From NCBI GenBank assembly GCA_018241765.1, contig JAFEDD010000043.1, forward strand, positions 36,667-100,666: a stretch of 64,000 nt of DNA. The letters run 5' to 3'. The position numbers and the translations under genes are program-made. This document shows positions 34,162 to 43,617 of this stretch, piece by piece; positions within the stretch are counted from its first letter, which is position 1, and every line of letters starts with the position of its first letter. Origin of the DNA: Pseudomonadota bacterium (GTDB lineage: Bacteria > Pseudomonadota > Gammaproteobacteria > Burkholderiales > Casimicrobiaceae). The notes beneath the pieces were generated by a model that saw only the letters and a program-made list of their open reading frames with translations, was not told where the DNA came from and did not search any database.

Positions 34162-36489
34162 TCAGAATCGCTTGGTCAGCGTCAGGCGGAAGCTGCGCGG
34201 ATCGCCCAGCACGACGAAGCCGGGGTAGAGCTGATCGCCATAGGTGCGATTGCCGATGTTGGTGGCGTTGAACTGCGCCTGTAGCGTGTCGCTGAACTGG
34301 TACTCGGCCATCAGATCCACGGCGGCGTATCCCGGGGCCTTGTTGGTGGCCATGGCAGCGCCGGTCATCCCGGAAAGCGGACGGTTTTCGCTGACCGCGC
34401 GCAGACCACCGGCGATGCGCAGCTTGGGCATTGCCTGATAGCTGAGCCACACGCTGCCCGTGTGTTTCGGGGTCAGGCCCACCCGCTGTCCGACCGAGGC
34501 CTGCGCGGTCGCGCTGCTGCCGGCGCGGTCGATGCGTGCGACCGGGATGTAGCTGTACGAAACATAGACTTCGAGAGCCGGTGTGACGCGGCCGACGACG
34601 TCCAACTCGAGCCCCTGCGAGTGACGCTTGCCGGAGAGCAGAAATGCGGTGCCCGCGAAGTCGGCGTCGGTGGTGCGTTCGTTGGTCTTTTCGCTACGGT
34701 AGATCGCGGCGCGGGTGGAGAGGTTGCCGTCGAGCCAGTCGAGTTTGGCGCCAAGTTCGACGTTGCGACTTTTCTCGGCTGGCGTGTTCGCCGTCTGCTG
34801 CGTCGTGTACTGGTAGGTATCGACGGAGGTGTTGAACGACGTGCCGTAGGAGAGGTGAAACGACGCGGTGGACGTGGGTTGAAAGAGCAGGCCACCCCGA
34901 TAGCTGAAGAGCGAGGGATAGGAGAGCCGGCTGCCGGGCGTGGTGGCGATGTTGCCGTCGGTGCCGTAGGTGATCTGCCCGACGGTCGCACGGAACGAGT
35001 CGAGCCGCCCGCCGAGCAGGAGTTTCCACGCCGGTGCCACCTGCATCAGGTCCTGCGCATAGATGCCGCCGGAGCGGCCTGAATAGTGGCTCGTGCGTCG
35101 ATAGAGCGGCGACGCCGGCGTGTAGGTGCCATCGTCGGGCGTGCCGACCGTCGTGTTGCCCTTGTTGTAGTTGGTCCAGTTGGTGACGCCGTTGCCGTAG
35201 CCCGATAGGCGGTTGGCCTTCTCCTCGGCGACGTCGACGCCGGCGAGAATCTGATGTTCGAAGCCGAACGCGCTGCGCTTGGCACTGTAGTCGCTTTGCA
35301 GGTAAGTGCCCTGGTAGCGATCCTTCCGCGGTGACAGGCCCGAGCGCGTGAGGATCGTCGCATCGCTCAGGTTGTCCTGCGTGGTCGGGGCGCCGTCGGT
35401 GGTGCCGAAGCCTGCGGTCGTGCTCCACTGCGAGCGTTCGAAGATGCCGCTGCGGAACTGGGTCTTCAGCTCGCTGCGGTCATCGAAGCGGTGGATCCAC
35501 GATGCGTTGGCATAGGTGGCGTGTCCGAGCAGGTAGTCGCTCGCCTTGCCATAGAAATTGCCGGGGTCGAGCTTGGTGGCGACCGAGCCACCCAGGTAGC
35601 GCACGCCGTTCTTCGGCACGTTGTCGACGTCGAGGTCGAATGCACCGATGCTGAACTCGTTGCGCTCGCCGATGCCGAAGCGGTAGGTCGGCGCGATGCC
35701 GCGCTTGTTGATCTCGGCGCCGCCATTGTGCGCGCGGTTGCCCATCAGGTTCACCCGCAGTGCGGCGTCTTCGCCGGTGCGCTTGTTGAGGTCGGCCGTT
35801 GCGCGGAACGCTCGCTGCGTGGCGGCGCTGCCTTCGATTTCGTATTGGTCGAAGAGGAAGGGTTGCTTGTTGACCTGGTTGATGACGCCGCCGGTCGAGC
35901 CGCGCCCGTAGATCATCGAGGCGGAGCCGCGCATGACTTCGATGCGGTCGTAGTTGAAGGTGTCGCGGTCGTACTGCGAGGGGTCGCGCATGCCGTCGAT
36001 CAGCAGGTCGCCGGTCGTCGCGACCGGAAATCCGCGCATCCGGATGTCCTGGTCGGTGCCATTTTCGGTGGCGGCGAACGTGATTCCGGCCGTGTAGTGG
36101 AGCGCCTGCTTCAGGGTGTCGAGCTTGGCGTCGTCGATCAGCTTCTCGGTGATGATGTTCACCGACTGCGGAATGTCGCGAATGTCCTGTGTGCCTTTGC
36201 CGACCGTCGTCTGTTTCGTCTGGATCACGTCCTTGCCAAGCGGCGCTTCGGCCTTGTCGGTGACGGTGACGGTCTTCAGTGTCTTGCCTTCGGTGGCCGG
36301 TGTCGGTGCGGTGGCCGGGGCAGGCGCAGGCGCCGGTGGTGGCGGCGGAGGCGGCGTTTGCGCCCAGGCGTTGATCGAGGCGGCGAACATCAACGCCGCG
36401 AGCGGAAGCAGCGGCACGTTGTGGTCGTCAGTGGTGTGGGCGCTGCGGCGAAGCGGCGCGATCGGTTGCGTGTCGTCGTGGGAAGCCAA
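34162..36489 (-). CDS. TonB-dependent siderophore receptor (PiuA/Fiu-like)
   Basis: A 775-residue outer-membrane receptor. A signal peptide (about 1-43, ending SINAWA) is followed by a proline-rich segment, a TonB-box region ([11 protein letters not shown]), a plug domain ([39 protein letters not shown]) and a 22-strand barrel ending in LRLTLTKRF with terminal Phe. The pairing with PiuC points to a catecholate-type receptor. The best start is a TTG at 36489, preceded by GGAGA at a good distance; no ATG lies nearer. It heads the operon that continues through exbD. Confidence 0.9.
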   Translation of the reverse strand: MASHDDTQPIAPLRRSAHTTDDHNVPLLPLAALMFAASINAWAQTPPPPPPPAPAPAPATAPTPATEGKTLKTVTVTDKAEAPLGKDVIQTKQTTVGKGTQDIRDIPQSVNIITEKLIDDAKLDTLKQALHYTAGITFAATENGTDQDIRMRGFPVATTGDLLIDGMRDPSQYDRDTFNYDRIEVMRGSASMIYGRGSTGGVINQVNKQPFLFDQYEIEGSAATQRAFRATADLNKRTGEDAALRVNLMGNRAHNGGAEINKRGIAPTYRFGIGERNEFSIGAFDLDVDNVPKNGVRYLGGSVATKLDPGNFYGKASDYLLGHATYANASWIHRFDDRSELKTQFRSGIFERSQWSTTAGFGTTDGAPTTQDNLSDATILTRSGLSPRKDRYQGTYLQSDYSAKRSAFGFEHQILAGVDVAEEKANRLSGYGNGVTNWTNYNKGNTTVGTPDDGTYTPASPLYRRTSHYSGRSGGIYAQDLMQVAPAWKLLLGGRLDSFRATVGQITYGTDGNIATTPGSRLSYPSLFSYRGGLLFQPTSTASFHLSYGTSFNTSVDTYQYTTQQTANTPAEKSRNVELGAKLDWLDGNLSTRAAIYRSEKTNERTTDADFAGTAFLLSGKRHSQGLELDVVGRVTPALEVYVSYSYIPVARIDRAGSSATAQASVGQRVGLTPKHTGSVWLSYQAMPKLRIAGGLRAVSENRPLSGMTGAAMATNKAPGYAAVDLMAEYQFSDTLQAQFNATNIGNRTYGDQLYPGFVVLGDPRSFRLTLTKRF

Positions 36490-36632
36490 AGAGATCTCCG
36501 GGAATCTTCGATAAGGCCGGCCGCGCGGTGCGCGGCAAGCAAGGGATAGACGGGCGGTGACGGCTGGCTGGCGCCGAAGTCCGTTGCGTCGTGGCGCCCG
36601 GAGTGACGGAGGTGGCTTGCCTGAGGTTGCGG

Positions 36633-36661
36633 ATTGTATAGAGAATGCGAATTGTTCGCAA
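36633..36661 (-). promoter_or_regulatory. Promoter with Fur-box-like sequence for the iron operon
   Basis: On the minus strand a TTGCGA -35 (36661-36656), a 17-base spacer and a TACAAT -10 (36638-36633) point at the receptor gene, about 145 bases away. The spacer and -35 together form TTGCGAACAATTCGCATTC, a partial palindrome like the GATAATGATAATCATTATC Fur consensus. Iron-dependent repression is therefore likely. The rest of the 362-base gap (36490-36851) shows no gene. Confidence 0.55.
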
Positions 36662-36851
36662 CGCGATTCATGATTCTCCCTTGCGACTCAGCGTTTGCGT
36701 GTCGCATGGCGACTGCGGAGTTTCTTTGGGTTGCGCGTCGCGATGGCTGGCAACTGTCCGGCGTCTGCCCGCGACCGCGATCGCGTTGGTGCGACGGCGG
36801 AGGTTCTGGCGGACAGCGCGCAGGCCGCCGCTGGCGCTACACTGCCTGGCG

Positions 36852-37301
36852 ATGACGACGAAGCACAACCCCGATGTCCCGCCCGGCTTTCATCCCTTCG
36901 CGGCGGGCGGCGCGTTCATGGCGGGCAATGGGCCGCTCTATCTGCGGCGCCTCGAGGGGCAGGCGCGCTTTGGTTTTCGCGTGGAGGCACGGCACTGCAA
37001 CCCGATGGGTGTGCTGCACGGTGGCATGACGGCGAGTTTTTGCGACATGCTCTTGCCGCTGGCGGTGCATGTACAGCATGAGCCGCTGTCGCGTCGCTTT
37101 CTGCCGACCATCAGTTTGCAGGTCGACTATCTGGCGCCCGCCGCCCTCGGCGCCTGGGTCGAGGGCACGGCCGAACTGCTGCGTGCAACGCGCTCGCTGG
37201 TGTTCGCGCAAGGTTTCGTCACCACCGACGGCGAGCCGTGTGCCCGCGCCAGCGGTGTATTCAAGATCGGGCCGGAGTTTCCTGCGGATTTTCGCGGCTG
37301 A
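36852..37301 (+). CDS. PaaI/YdiI-type hotdog thioesterase
   Basis: A 149-residue hotdog-fold acyl-CoA thioesterase. It has the PaaI-type active site in RHCNPMGVLHGGMTASFCDM, followed by the central strand ISLQVDYLAPAALGAWVEG. Such proteins form tetramers and hydrolyse aryl- or acyl-CoA. The length is typical. It stands alone, divergent from the iron operon and convergent with the exporter downstream. Confidence 0.87.
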   Translation: MTTKHNPDVPPGFHPFAAGGAFMAGNGPLYLRRLEGQARFGFRVEARHCNPMGVLHGGMTASFCDMLLPLAVHVQHEPLSRRFLPTISLQVDYLAPAALGAWVEGTAELLRATRSLVFAQGFVTTDGEPCARASGVFKIGPEFPADFRG

Positions 37302-37342
37302 GCCGCGTACGCCACGCCGCGCAGCGGGGCTTTGCCGGGCCG

Positions 37343-38239
37343 TCAGGCGCTTCGGCGCGCGCCGAAGCGGTTGGCCAGCAACTCGTTGGCTGCGAGGGCG
37401 ACGAGCACGATGGCGCCGCCACCCACGGTGGCCGCACCCGGCGTCTCACCGGCTCCGAGCCACGCCCAGAGCGGGCCCATCAAGACTTCGAGCAGCCCGA
37501 GCAGGGCGACCTCAGGGGCGCTCAGGTGCTCCGCCGCGCGGACCATCATCACGCACGGAATGCCGAGCTGAAAGATGCCGAGCGTGGCGAGCAGCGCGAT
37601 GTCTTTCGCCGTCGCCGCGAAGGGTAGCGCGAGCGGCAGTGTGACGGCGGCCGACAGCAGCGCGCCAAGCAGCACGGCCGGCGCAAGGTCGACGTGCGCG
37701 CCCGAGTGTTTCAGCGTCACGATGTTGATCGCCGAGGCGACCGGCACGCCGAATGCGACGAGCATGCCGAGGAGCGCCGTCCCCTCCGTGCTGGCTTGGT
37801 TGGCGAACATGAGCATCATGCCGGCAAAGGCAGCGGCGATGGCAAGCCAGGTGCGCAGCGCGACCGGGGTTTTCAGGGCGAACCACGCGAGCAGCGTCGC
37901 GAACAACGGCGACAGGGCGTTCACGATCAACGTGTTGGCGGTCGACGTCAGCGTCAGCGCGATCATGAAGCAGGTGAACATGGTCGCCCAGCAAAGGCCG
38001 GAGACGAGCCCCGCGCGGCCGCTGCTGCGGACATAGACGAGGGCAGGACGGGCTCCGCGGCTGGCGATGAACCATACGATCAGCGTCAGCGCGCAAAAGA
38101 GACTGCGCCAGAACGTCACCTCGAAACTGCGCGCATGATCGAGATGGCGCGTGAAGACGCCGGCGATGCTCCACAGAAAGGTGGCGCCGATCATGGTCAG
38201 GATGGCGCGTCGGTGTTGTTCGGGGGTTCGCGTGGTCAT
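37343..38239 (-). CDS. EamA-family (DMT) transporter
   Basis: A 298-residue protein with ten hydrophobic segments in two EamA repeats (ATFLWSIAGVFTRHLDHARS in the first, LLEVLMGPLWAWLGAGETPG in the second). It is a predicted inner-membrane metabolite exporter with unknown substrate. It follows the MFS gene on the same strand by 34 bases and probably shares its transcript. Confidence 0.87.
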   Translation of the reverse strand: MTTRTPEQHRRAILTMIGATFLWSIAGVFTRHLDHARSFEVTFWRSLFCALTLIVWFIASRGARPALVYVRSSGRAGLVSGLCWATMFTCFMIALTLTSTANTLIVNALSPLFATLLAWFALKTPVALRTWLAIAAAFAGMMLMFANQASTEGTALLGMLVAFGVPVASAINIVTLKHSGAHVDLAPAVLLGALLSAAVTLPLALPFAATAKDIALLATLGIFQLGIPCVMMVRAAEHLSAPEVALLGLLEVLMGPLWAWLGAGETPGAATVGGGAIVLVALAANELLANRFGARRSA

Positions 38240-38273
38240 GCGCGGGTGCTGCCAGGGGTGGGTGGTGGTTGCA

Positions 38274-39482
38274 TCAGGCGCCTTCCGGTTGGGCCGTGCC
38301 GCGCACCTCGGGCACCAGCAGGCAGCAGAGCGCGGCGATCGTCATCAGTGCGCTGCAGGCGACGAGCGTGGTGGCGATGCCGTGGCGTTCGATCATCATG
38401 CCGCCCGCCCAGAAGCCGACGCCGAGGCCGATCATGAAGAGCGTCGTGCTCCAGGTGAAGGCTTCGGTCGAGTATTCGCTCGGCGCGAGCTTGCCCAGTT
38501 GCAGCGACAGCGCCGTCATCATCGGGCCGAAGGCGAGGCCGGTCAGCGCGCAGCCGAGCATGAAGGCCCACGTCTGCGTGCTCGCCGCCATCAGCAACGA
38601 GCCGCCGGCGAGCCACAACCCGCTCAGCATGATCTGCCGGTTCAGCGGCCAGCGCAGCCGCCACGAACCGTAGGCCACGCCCATGATCGCCGAGGGCACG
38701 CTCATCGCAGCATAGAACCACCCCACACGGGCCGGATAGCCGCTCGCGTTGGCGAACGCGGGCAGCGTGATTTCGTTCAGTCCGATGCCCATCGACAGAC
38801 ACAGCGACAGCAGCAGCGCGCGGCGCACGCCGAACGACTGCAACGGGCCGAGCCAGTGTCGCTGTGCCACGTACTCCACGCGCCCCCAGCGGACGAGGGC
38901 GCCGGAGCGCGCGAAGTGCCAGGTGCCGACCGAGGCGAGCAGCGCCGCCGCCAGCACGGCGAAGGCGGGTGACGCGGCAAGCATGGTCAGGCTGACCAGG
39001 AGCGGGCCGATGATGAAGCAGCCCTCCATGATTGCCGCCTCGACCGCGAACGCGCTTTGCTTGAGCGCATCGTTCATGTCCGACTTCCGGTACATCGCGC
39101 GGATCGTCATCGAGATCGGCGGAAAGACGATCCCTGCCGCGAAGGCCGACACCAGCACGACCGCGAGCGGCGCGCGCTGCGTCACCGCCAAGGTCAGCAG
39201 CAGCAGCGCCAGCGCATGCAGCATGCCCAGCGGCAGCATCACGCCGCGCGGCCCGTTCTGGTCGACGACGCGCCCGATGACCGGAGCCTGCACGGCGAGC
39301 GCGCCCATGTACGCTGCGCTGACCAGCCCGGCGTGGGCAAAGGAGCCGCTTTGCGACTGCACCAGGAGCGTCAGGCCGAGCGCATTCATGCCGATCGGCA
39401 ATCGTGGCGCCACGGAGGCGAGCACGATGCGCCGCAGTTCGTGGTCGGCGAACAGGGCGCGGTAGGTGGTCAGATCGAGCAA
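38274..39482 (-). CDS. Major facilitator superfamily transporter
   Basis: A 402-residue protein with about 12 hydrophobic segments and a modified loop motif GRVVDQNGPRGVML after the second helix. The substrate is unknown; the closest general type is the drug or sugar efflux group. The start is a TTG at 39482 with GAGGA a few bases upstream. A palindromic element (39533-39650) lies about 50 bases before the start, where it could affect the promoter. Confidence 0.83.
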   Translation of the reverse strand: MLDLTTYRALFADHELRRIVLASVAPRLPIGMNALGLTLLVQSQSGSFAHAGLVSAAYMGALAVQAPVIGRVVDQNGPRGVMLPLGMLHALALLLLTLAVTQRAPLAVVLVSAFAAGIVFPPISMTIRAMYRKSDMNDALKQSAFAVEAAIMEGCFIIGPLLVSLTMLAASPAFAVLAAALLASVGTWHFARSGALVRWGRVEYVAQRHWLGPLQSFGVRRALLLSLCLSMGIGLNEITLPAFANASGYPARVGWFYAAMSVPSAIMGVAYGSWRLRWPLNRQIMLSGLWLAGGSLLMAASTQTWAFMLGCALTGLAFGPMMTALSLQLGKLAPSEYSTEAFTWSTTLFMIGLGVGFWAGGMMIERHGIATTLVACSALMTIAALCCLLVPEVRGTAQPEGA

Positions 39483-39532
39483 ACGGTCCTCGACGCCGGC
39501 GATCGGCGAAAAAATACGACGAAAACATCAAG

Positions 39533-39650
39533 CAACTTTTCGCGCTAACCCGCATCCATAACGGGCTTGCGGCGAAAAATCACGTTATGTCGATAATCGA
39601 CAAAATCGAGCTGTGAGCCCGTTATGGATGCGGCTTCAACGAAAAAGCTG
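39533..39650. repeat. Palindromic interspersed element, copy B (118 bp)
   Basis: The inverted arms contain a perfect 18-base match, CCGCATCCATAACGGGCT on the left (from 39550) and its complement on the right (39617-39634). Outer ends are CAACTTTTCG and CGAAAAAGCTG. The centre (CGATAATCGACAAAATCG) is itself partly palindromic. The gap from 39651 to the IS remnant holds nothing else I recognise. Confidence 0.8.
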
Positions 39651-39853
39651 ATTCCCATCGTCGGCCGTCCTCGCCCGCACCGAAGGCGTTCGTGCGTATC
39701 GGGAGCAACCCTGCGAGCGTACCGGAAACGGCGCACACCATTCCAGCAAAGCGCGCAGGGCAGGCTGCGCGCCGCGCAGGGAGGCCGTGGGCGTTGGTGC
39801 GATGGGATGGGGTTGATCCGTGGTTCCCTGCGGTAGCGTTTCACAAACAAGCA

Positions 39854-40273
39854 TCAAAAGGTCTCGGCAGCAGCTCGCGCTACGGACGCGAGGATGGTAT
39901 CGGCGCTCTTGTGCCGGACGAAAGGCTTCGGGTTCTCGTTACGGCGATCAAGGTAATCGCGGATCGCCTGTTCCAGATCGGCAATGCGGGTAGGGGCGCT
40001 GCGCTTGATCCACTGCTCGCTGATCTCGCGAAAGAAGCGCTCAACCAGGTTGAGTCACGAGGTAGACGTGGGCGTGACGTGGACGTGGTAGCGAGGATGG
40101 GCAGCCAACCATGCGCGCAGCTTCTGAGTCTTGTGCGTGCCAGAGCCGTCCATGATCAGGTCGATCTCAGCGGCGCGGCCGCCAATGCTGTCTACGCACT
40201 CGCAACGCCATCGGTGGCATCGTCGATCCAGCACATTGCAACGATCGGCCGTGGAGGTTGCAGGTGTGTTCAT
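39854..40273 (-). pseudogene. IS630-family transposase remnant
   Basis: On the minus strand the C-terminal part of a DDE transposase is readable: DLIMDGSGTHKTQKLRAWL, HVTPTSTS, a TGA at 40057-40055, then in the same frame LNLVERFFREISEQWIKR and NENPKPFVRHKSADTILA up to a stop at 39854. The TGA stands where the family has Trp (TSxSWLNLVER), so it is a single nonsense change. The N-terminal two thirds are missing. The remnant abuts the 3' end of the PhyH gene. Confidence 0.8.
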
Positions 40274-40962
40274 TTGGGGTCAAACCGTTCGCTGGTGTCC
40301 ATGCGCACGTTGCGCAGCTTCGCCGTGGCCATGTGCGACGCATAAGCTGACTCGGCACGGTAGGAAATCAGGATCGTTCGCCGGCGCGCACCGGATGGAT
40401 TGATCGTCGCCGCGTGCAACAGATCGGCATCGAAAACGAGAATGTCGCCCGCGTGTCCCGCGATCTGCATGGCCACGCTTTCCGCTTCCGGGGGTACCGG
40501 CGTGTGTGGGTCTTCTGGCCGGTGCGTGCCGGGCACCAGCCGCGTCGCACCGTTGTGTGGGCCGAAGTCGTCGAAGTACGCCAGCGCCTGCACGGTATCG
40601 CCCGCGCGGTGAGCCGAGAGGTCGCGATGCAGGTCCTGATGGCCGTGTCCTGCGAGTGGCTCTCGGCCCTCTACCTGCGCCAGAAAGTAGCGATTCCCGA
40701 TCATGGCGCCAACGACATCGAGCATCGCAGGCAAGCGGCAAACCGCCTGCACCTTGGCGTCCAGATCCAGCAGCGAATGCCGCCAGCCAAAGCCGCGCGG
40801 CACCGGCCATTTCTCGGACGGCTGAATGTTCTCGTCGAACGCGGCGCGGAGCGAGTCGAGCCACTCGCGCGGAATGGCGCTGCGCAGCAGGACGTACCCA
40901 TCGCGGGCCAGTGCATCGCGATCAACGATCGTCCCGTGAGTATCGGTCGCATGGCTTTGCAT
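40270..40962 (-). CDS. Phytanoyl-CoA dioxygenase family protein
   Basis: A 230-residue Fe(II)/2-oxoglutarate oxygenase. Metal ligands are in HQDLHRDLS (His112, Asp114) and LLHAATINPS (His183), with the co-substrate arginine in GARRRT. The family hydroxylates small molecules or natural products. Its last codons touch the IS630 remnant (stop at 40270), so the original C-terminus may have been slightly altered by that insertion. It is divergent from the Bug receptor. Confidence 0.85.
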   Translation of the reverse strand: MQSHATDTHGTIVDRDALARDGYVLLRSAIPREWLDSLRAAFDENIQPSEKWPVPRGFGWRHSLLDLDAKVQAVCRLPAMLDVVGAMIGNRYFLAQVEGREPLAGHGHQDLHRDLSAHRAGDTVQALAYFDDFGPHNGATRLVPGTHRPEDPHTPVPPEAESVAMQIAGHAGDILVFDADLLHAATINPSGARRRTILISYRAESAYASHMATAKLRNVRMDTSERFDPK

Positions 40963-41157
40963 GATCTTCGCAATGGTAAGTCGTGTGCGTCAAATTGCGC
41001 AAATTGACAGCGCGGCGCAGGAAAGGCCAATCTTGCGCGGGGCATGAGCGAGCGCAACCCACCGCCGAGACAACTCTGCGCGCGCCGGACCCGGCCGTGA
41101 TTGAATCGACGCCCCGTCATCGGTTCGCCCCGAGCGACTCCCAACCCAACACGCGCC

Positions 41158-42135
41158 ATGAAACCATCCCTTCGCCCCGCCTTCGCGCTCCCGCTTCTGC
41201 TCGCCGCCACGTTCGCCGCGACGAGCATCGCCCAAGCCCAGAGCTGGCCCGCCAGGCCGATCCGCTTCGTCGTACCGTTCACCGCCGGCGGCGCCAACGA
41301 CCTGATGGCGCGCTCCGCCGCCGAAGGCGCGGCCAAGGTGCTCGGGCAGCCCGTCGTCATCGAGAACAAGCCCGGCGCTGGCGGCACGCTCGGCGCCGAG
41401 GTCGTCGCCAAGAGCGCGCCCGATGGGTACACCTTCCTGATCAGTGCGGCAGGCGTCATCTCCAACCACATGATCAAGAAATCCATGCCATTCAAGGAGA
41501 GCGATCTGGTGCCGGTGGCCATGATCGCGCTCGCCCCCTCGATCATCATCGCACCACCGAACGCGCCGTACAACAATCTGCGCGAATTCGTCGACGCCTC
41601 GAAGAAGAGTCCCGATGGCTTCAACTTCGCCACGGCGGGTACCGGAAGCACGCCGCACTTCGTCGCCGAAATCCTGCGCAGCAAATACGGCGCCAAATTG
41701 CAGATCATTCCCTACAAGAGTGGCAACGAAAGCGCCACCGCCATCATGGCCGGGCAGGTCCAGGCCACGAGCGAGGCGAGCATCGTCGCCGTGCCCAAGA
41801 TCACCGGCGGCAAGATGAAAGCGCTGGCCGACACCTGGACCAGCCGCATCTCGTCCTACCCGCAACTGAGCACGGCGATCGAGCAGGGCTTCCCCGACAT
41901 CAAGATCGCGCATTGGGCCGGCGTGCACGCACCCGCCGGCGTCGCGCCGGAGATCATGGACAGGCTCGCCGCCGCGGTCGACGCCGCGATGAAGATGCCC
42001 GACATTGCAGCCCGCCTCAAGGCCGCCGGCATCGAGCCGATCGGCGGCACCCGAGCCTCGTTCAACCAGTTCGTCGCCGAGGAGAGGGCGCGTCTCGCCG
42101 CCGTCGTCAAAGTCTCGGGCATGAAGGAGGACTGA
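41158..42135 (+). CDS. Bug/TctC-type extracytoplasmic solute receptor
   Basis: A 325-residue periplasmic binding protein with signal peptide ending ATSIAQAQ, then WPARPIRFVVPFTAGGAND and VVIENKPGAGGTLGAEVVA. The ligand is probably a carboxylate. The ATG at 41158 gives a normal leader. No TctAB genes are present. Its last codons carry the AGGAGG ribosome-binding site of the LOG gene, which begins four bases later. Confidence 0.9.
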   Translation: MKPSLRPAFALPLLLAATFAATSIAQAQSWPARPIRFVVPFTAGGANDLMARSAAEGAAKVLGQPVVIENKPGAGGTLGAEVVAKSAPDGYTFLISAAGVISNHMIKKSMPFKESDLVPVAMIALAPSIIIAPPNAPYNNLREFVDASKKSPDGFNFATAGTGSTPHFVAEILRSKYGAKLQIIPYKSGNESATAIMAGQVQATSEASIVAVPKITGGKMKALADTWTSRISSYPQLSTAIEQGFPDIKIAHWAGVHAPAGVAPEIMDRLAAAVDAAMKMPDIAARLKAAGIEPIGGTRASFNQFVAEERARLAAVVKVSGMKED

Positions 42136-42139
42136 GCTC

Positions 42140-42724
42140 TTGGCCAACCCATTGCAGCGCGTCGTCGTCTACTGCGGCGCCAACGTCGGCAACCGGCCGG
42201 AGTACCGCGAAGCGGCCATCGAACTCGGACGCACGCTCGCAGCCGAGCGGATCGGCGTGGTCTACGGCGGTGGCGGCATCGGGCTCATGGGGGTGCTCGC
42301 CGATGCGACGCTCGAGGCGGGCGGCGAGGTCATCGGCGTCATCCCCGAGGCACTGAAGGCGCTCGAGGTCGAACACAAGCGCCTCACCGCGATGCACGTC
42401 GTCCCCGACATGCACAGCCGCAAGGCCATGATGCTGGGGCTGGCCGATGCCGTCATCGCGATGCCGGGCGGTTTTGGCACGCTCGATGAATTGTTCGAGG
42501 CGTTGACCTGGAGCCAGCTCGACTATCACCGAAAGCTCTGTGGCCTGCTCAATGTCGCCGGGTTCTATGACCCGCTCATCGACTGGATCAACCATGCCGT
42601 CGAGGCGGGGCTGCTGAAGGCGGTCAACCGTGACCTCATCGTGCACGGCTCGCGGGTCGACGATGTGCTGCACGGTCTGCGCACGCGGCCCTTTCCGCTC
42701 GCCACCAAGTGGATGGGGCGCTGA
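42140..42724 (+). CDS. LOG-family nucleoside 5'-monophosphate phosphoribohydrolase
   Basis: A 194-residue Rossmann-like protein of the TIGR00730 group. The signature PGGFGTLDELFEALTW (PGGxGTxxE) and the earlier RKAMMLGLADAVIA are both present. Members cleave ribose-5-phosphate from AMP or cytokinin nucleotides. The start is a TTG at 42140 with AGGAGG (42125-42130) upstream inside the preceding gene, so translation is probably coupled to the Bug receptor. Confidence 0.9.
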   Translation: MANPLQRVVVYCGANVGNRPEYREAAIELGRTLAAERIGVVYGGGGIGLMGVLADATLEAGGEVIGVIPEALKALEVEHKRLTAMHVVPDMHSRKAMMLGLADAVIAMPGGFGTLDELFEALTWSQLDYHRKLCGLLNVAGFYDPLIDWINHAVEAGLLKAVNRDLIVHGSRVDDVLHGLRTRPFPLATKWMGR

Positions 42725-42755
42725 CGACGGCCGCATGGCATGCCAAAATGGCAGC

Positions 42756-43358
42756 ATGCAGCTCAACATCCCGACCACGCTGACCTGGATTCGCATCGCG
42801 CTGATTCCGGCCTTCGTCGGGGTGTACTACCTGCCGCACGACTGGCTCACGCCGACGCAGCAAAACTGGACCGGCGCCTGGATCTTCACGATTGCGGCGA
42901 TCACCGACTGGGCGGATGGCTTTGCCGCGCGCCGGCTCGGCCAGACCAGCGCGTTCGGTGCCTTCCTCGACCCGGTCGCCGACAAGCTCATGGTGGCCGC
43001 CGCCTTGCTGTTGCTCGTGCAGATGAAGCGCGCCGATGCGGTGCTCGCCTTCATCATCGTCGGCCGGGAAATCGCCATCTCCGCGCTGCGCGAGTGGATG
43101 GCGCGCATCGGTCAATCGCGCAGCGTCGCCGTCAACACGGTCGGCAAACTGAAGACGACCGCGCAACTCACCGCGCTGATCGCGCTCTTGCTCTACGAAC
43201 CGTTCTTTCCCGGCATTCCGACACCACTGCTCGGCACCGTCGCGCTCTGGCTCGCGGCCGGACTCACGCTGTGGTCGATGTTCTACTACCTGCGTCGCGC
43301 CTGGCCCTATCTCAGCAAACCCCAACGGCTGCTCGATGAGCGCGACGACGTGCGTTGA
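42756..43358 (+). CDS. pgsA: CDP-diacylglycerol-glycerol-3-phosphate 3-phosphatidyltransferase
   Basis: A 200-residue integral membrane enzyme that makes phosphatidylglycerol phosphate, the first committed step to phosphatidylglycerol and cardiolipin. The CDP-alcohol phosphotransferase motif runs as DWADGFAARR followed by FGAFLDPVADK, with all catalytic Asp residues. Several hydrophobic helices surround it. The ATG at 42756 (MQLNIPTTLTWIRIALIP) fits the family. The tRNA-Asn gene follows. Confidence 0.94.
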   Translation: MQLNIPTTLTWIRIALIPAFVGVYYLPHDWLTPTQQNWTGAWIFTIAAITDWADGFAARRLGQTSAFGAFLDPVADKLMVAAALLLLVQMKRADAVLAFIIVGREIAISALREWMARIGQSRSVAVNTVGKLKTTAQLTALIALLLYEPFFPGIPTPLLGTVALWLAAGLTLWSMFYYLRRAWPYLSKPQRLLDERDDVR

Positions 43359-43394
43359 ATCGACACCGTCCGGCCACGTTCATACGACCCGAAT

Positions 43395-43424
43395 TTGCGT
43401 GATCGCGTCGCTTGTGTCTATAAT
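43395..43424 (+). promoter_or_regulatory. Promoter of tRNA-Asn
   Basis: TTGCGT (43395-43400), an 18-base spacer and a consensus TATAAT (43419-43424) lie 12 bases before the tRNA. GCGAGG after the -10 is a GC-rich discriminator, as usual for stringently controlled stable RNA genes. Confidence 0.75.
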
Positions 43425-43436
43425 GCGAGGCTTGAT

Positions 43437-43512
43437 TCCCCGATAGCTCAGTCGGTAGAGCGCCGGACTGTTAATCCGTAGGTCCCTGGTTCGAGCCCAG
43501 GTCGGGGAGCCA
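43437..43512 (+). tRNA. tRNA-Asn (anticodon GTT)
   Basis: A 76-base cloverleaf. The acceptor stem TCCCCGA (43437-43443) pairs with TCGGGGA (43502-43508), and the discriminator G and encoded CCA follow. The D arm is GCTCAGTCGGTAGAGC, the anticodon loop CTGTTAA has GTT at 43470-43472, and the T arm has the invariant GGTTCGAGCC. The anticodon reads Asn codons AAC and AAU. Confidence 0.97.
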
Positions 43513-43525
43513 ACACCATGATGCT

Positions 43526-43553
43526 GCGCCACCCTCGGGTGGCGCTCGCTTTT
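43526..43553 (+). terminator. Rho-independent terminator after tRNA-Asn
   Basis: GCGCCACC and GGTGGCGC form an 8-bp stem around a CTCG loop, followed by TCGCTTTT. It lies 14 bases after the tRNA. Confidence 0.7.
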
Positions 43554-43617
43554 CCGCCTGTTTTGTTGTGCCTTCGCGCGGTCGCGGCAATGCTTCGCAA
43601 CCGCCCCAAGTCGACTT

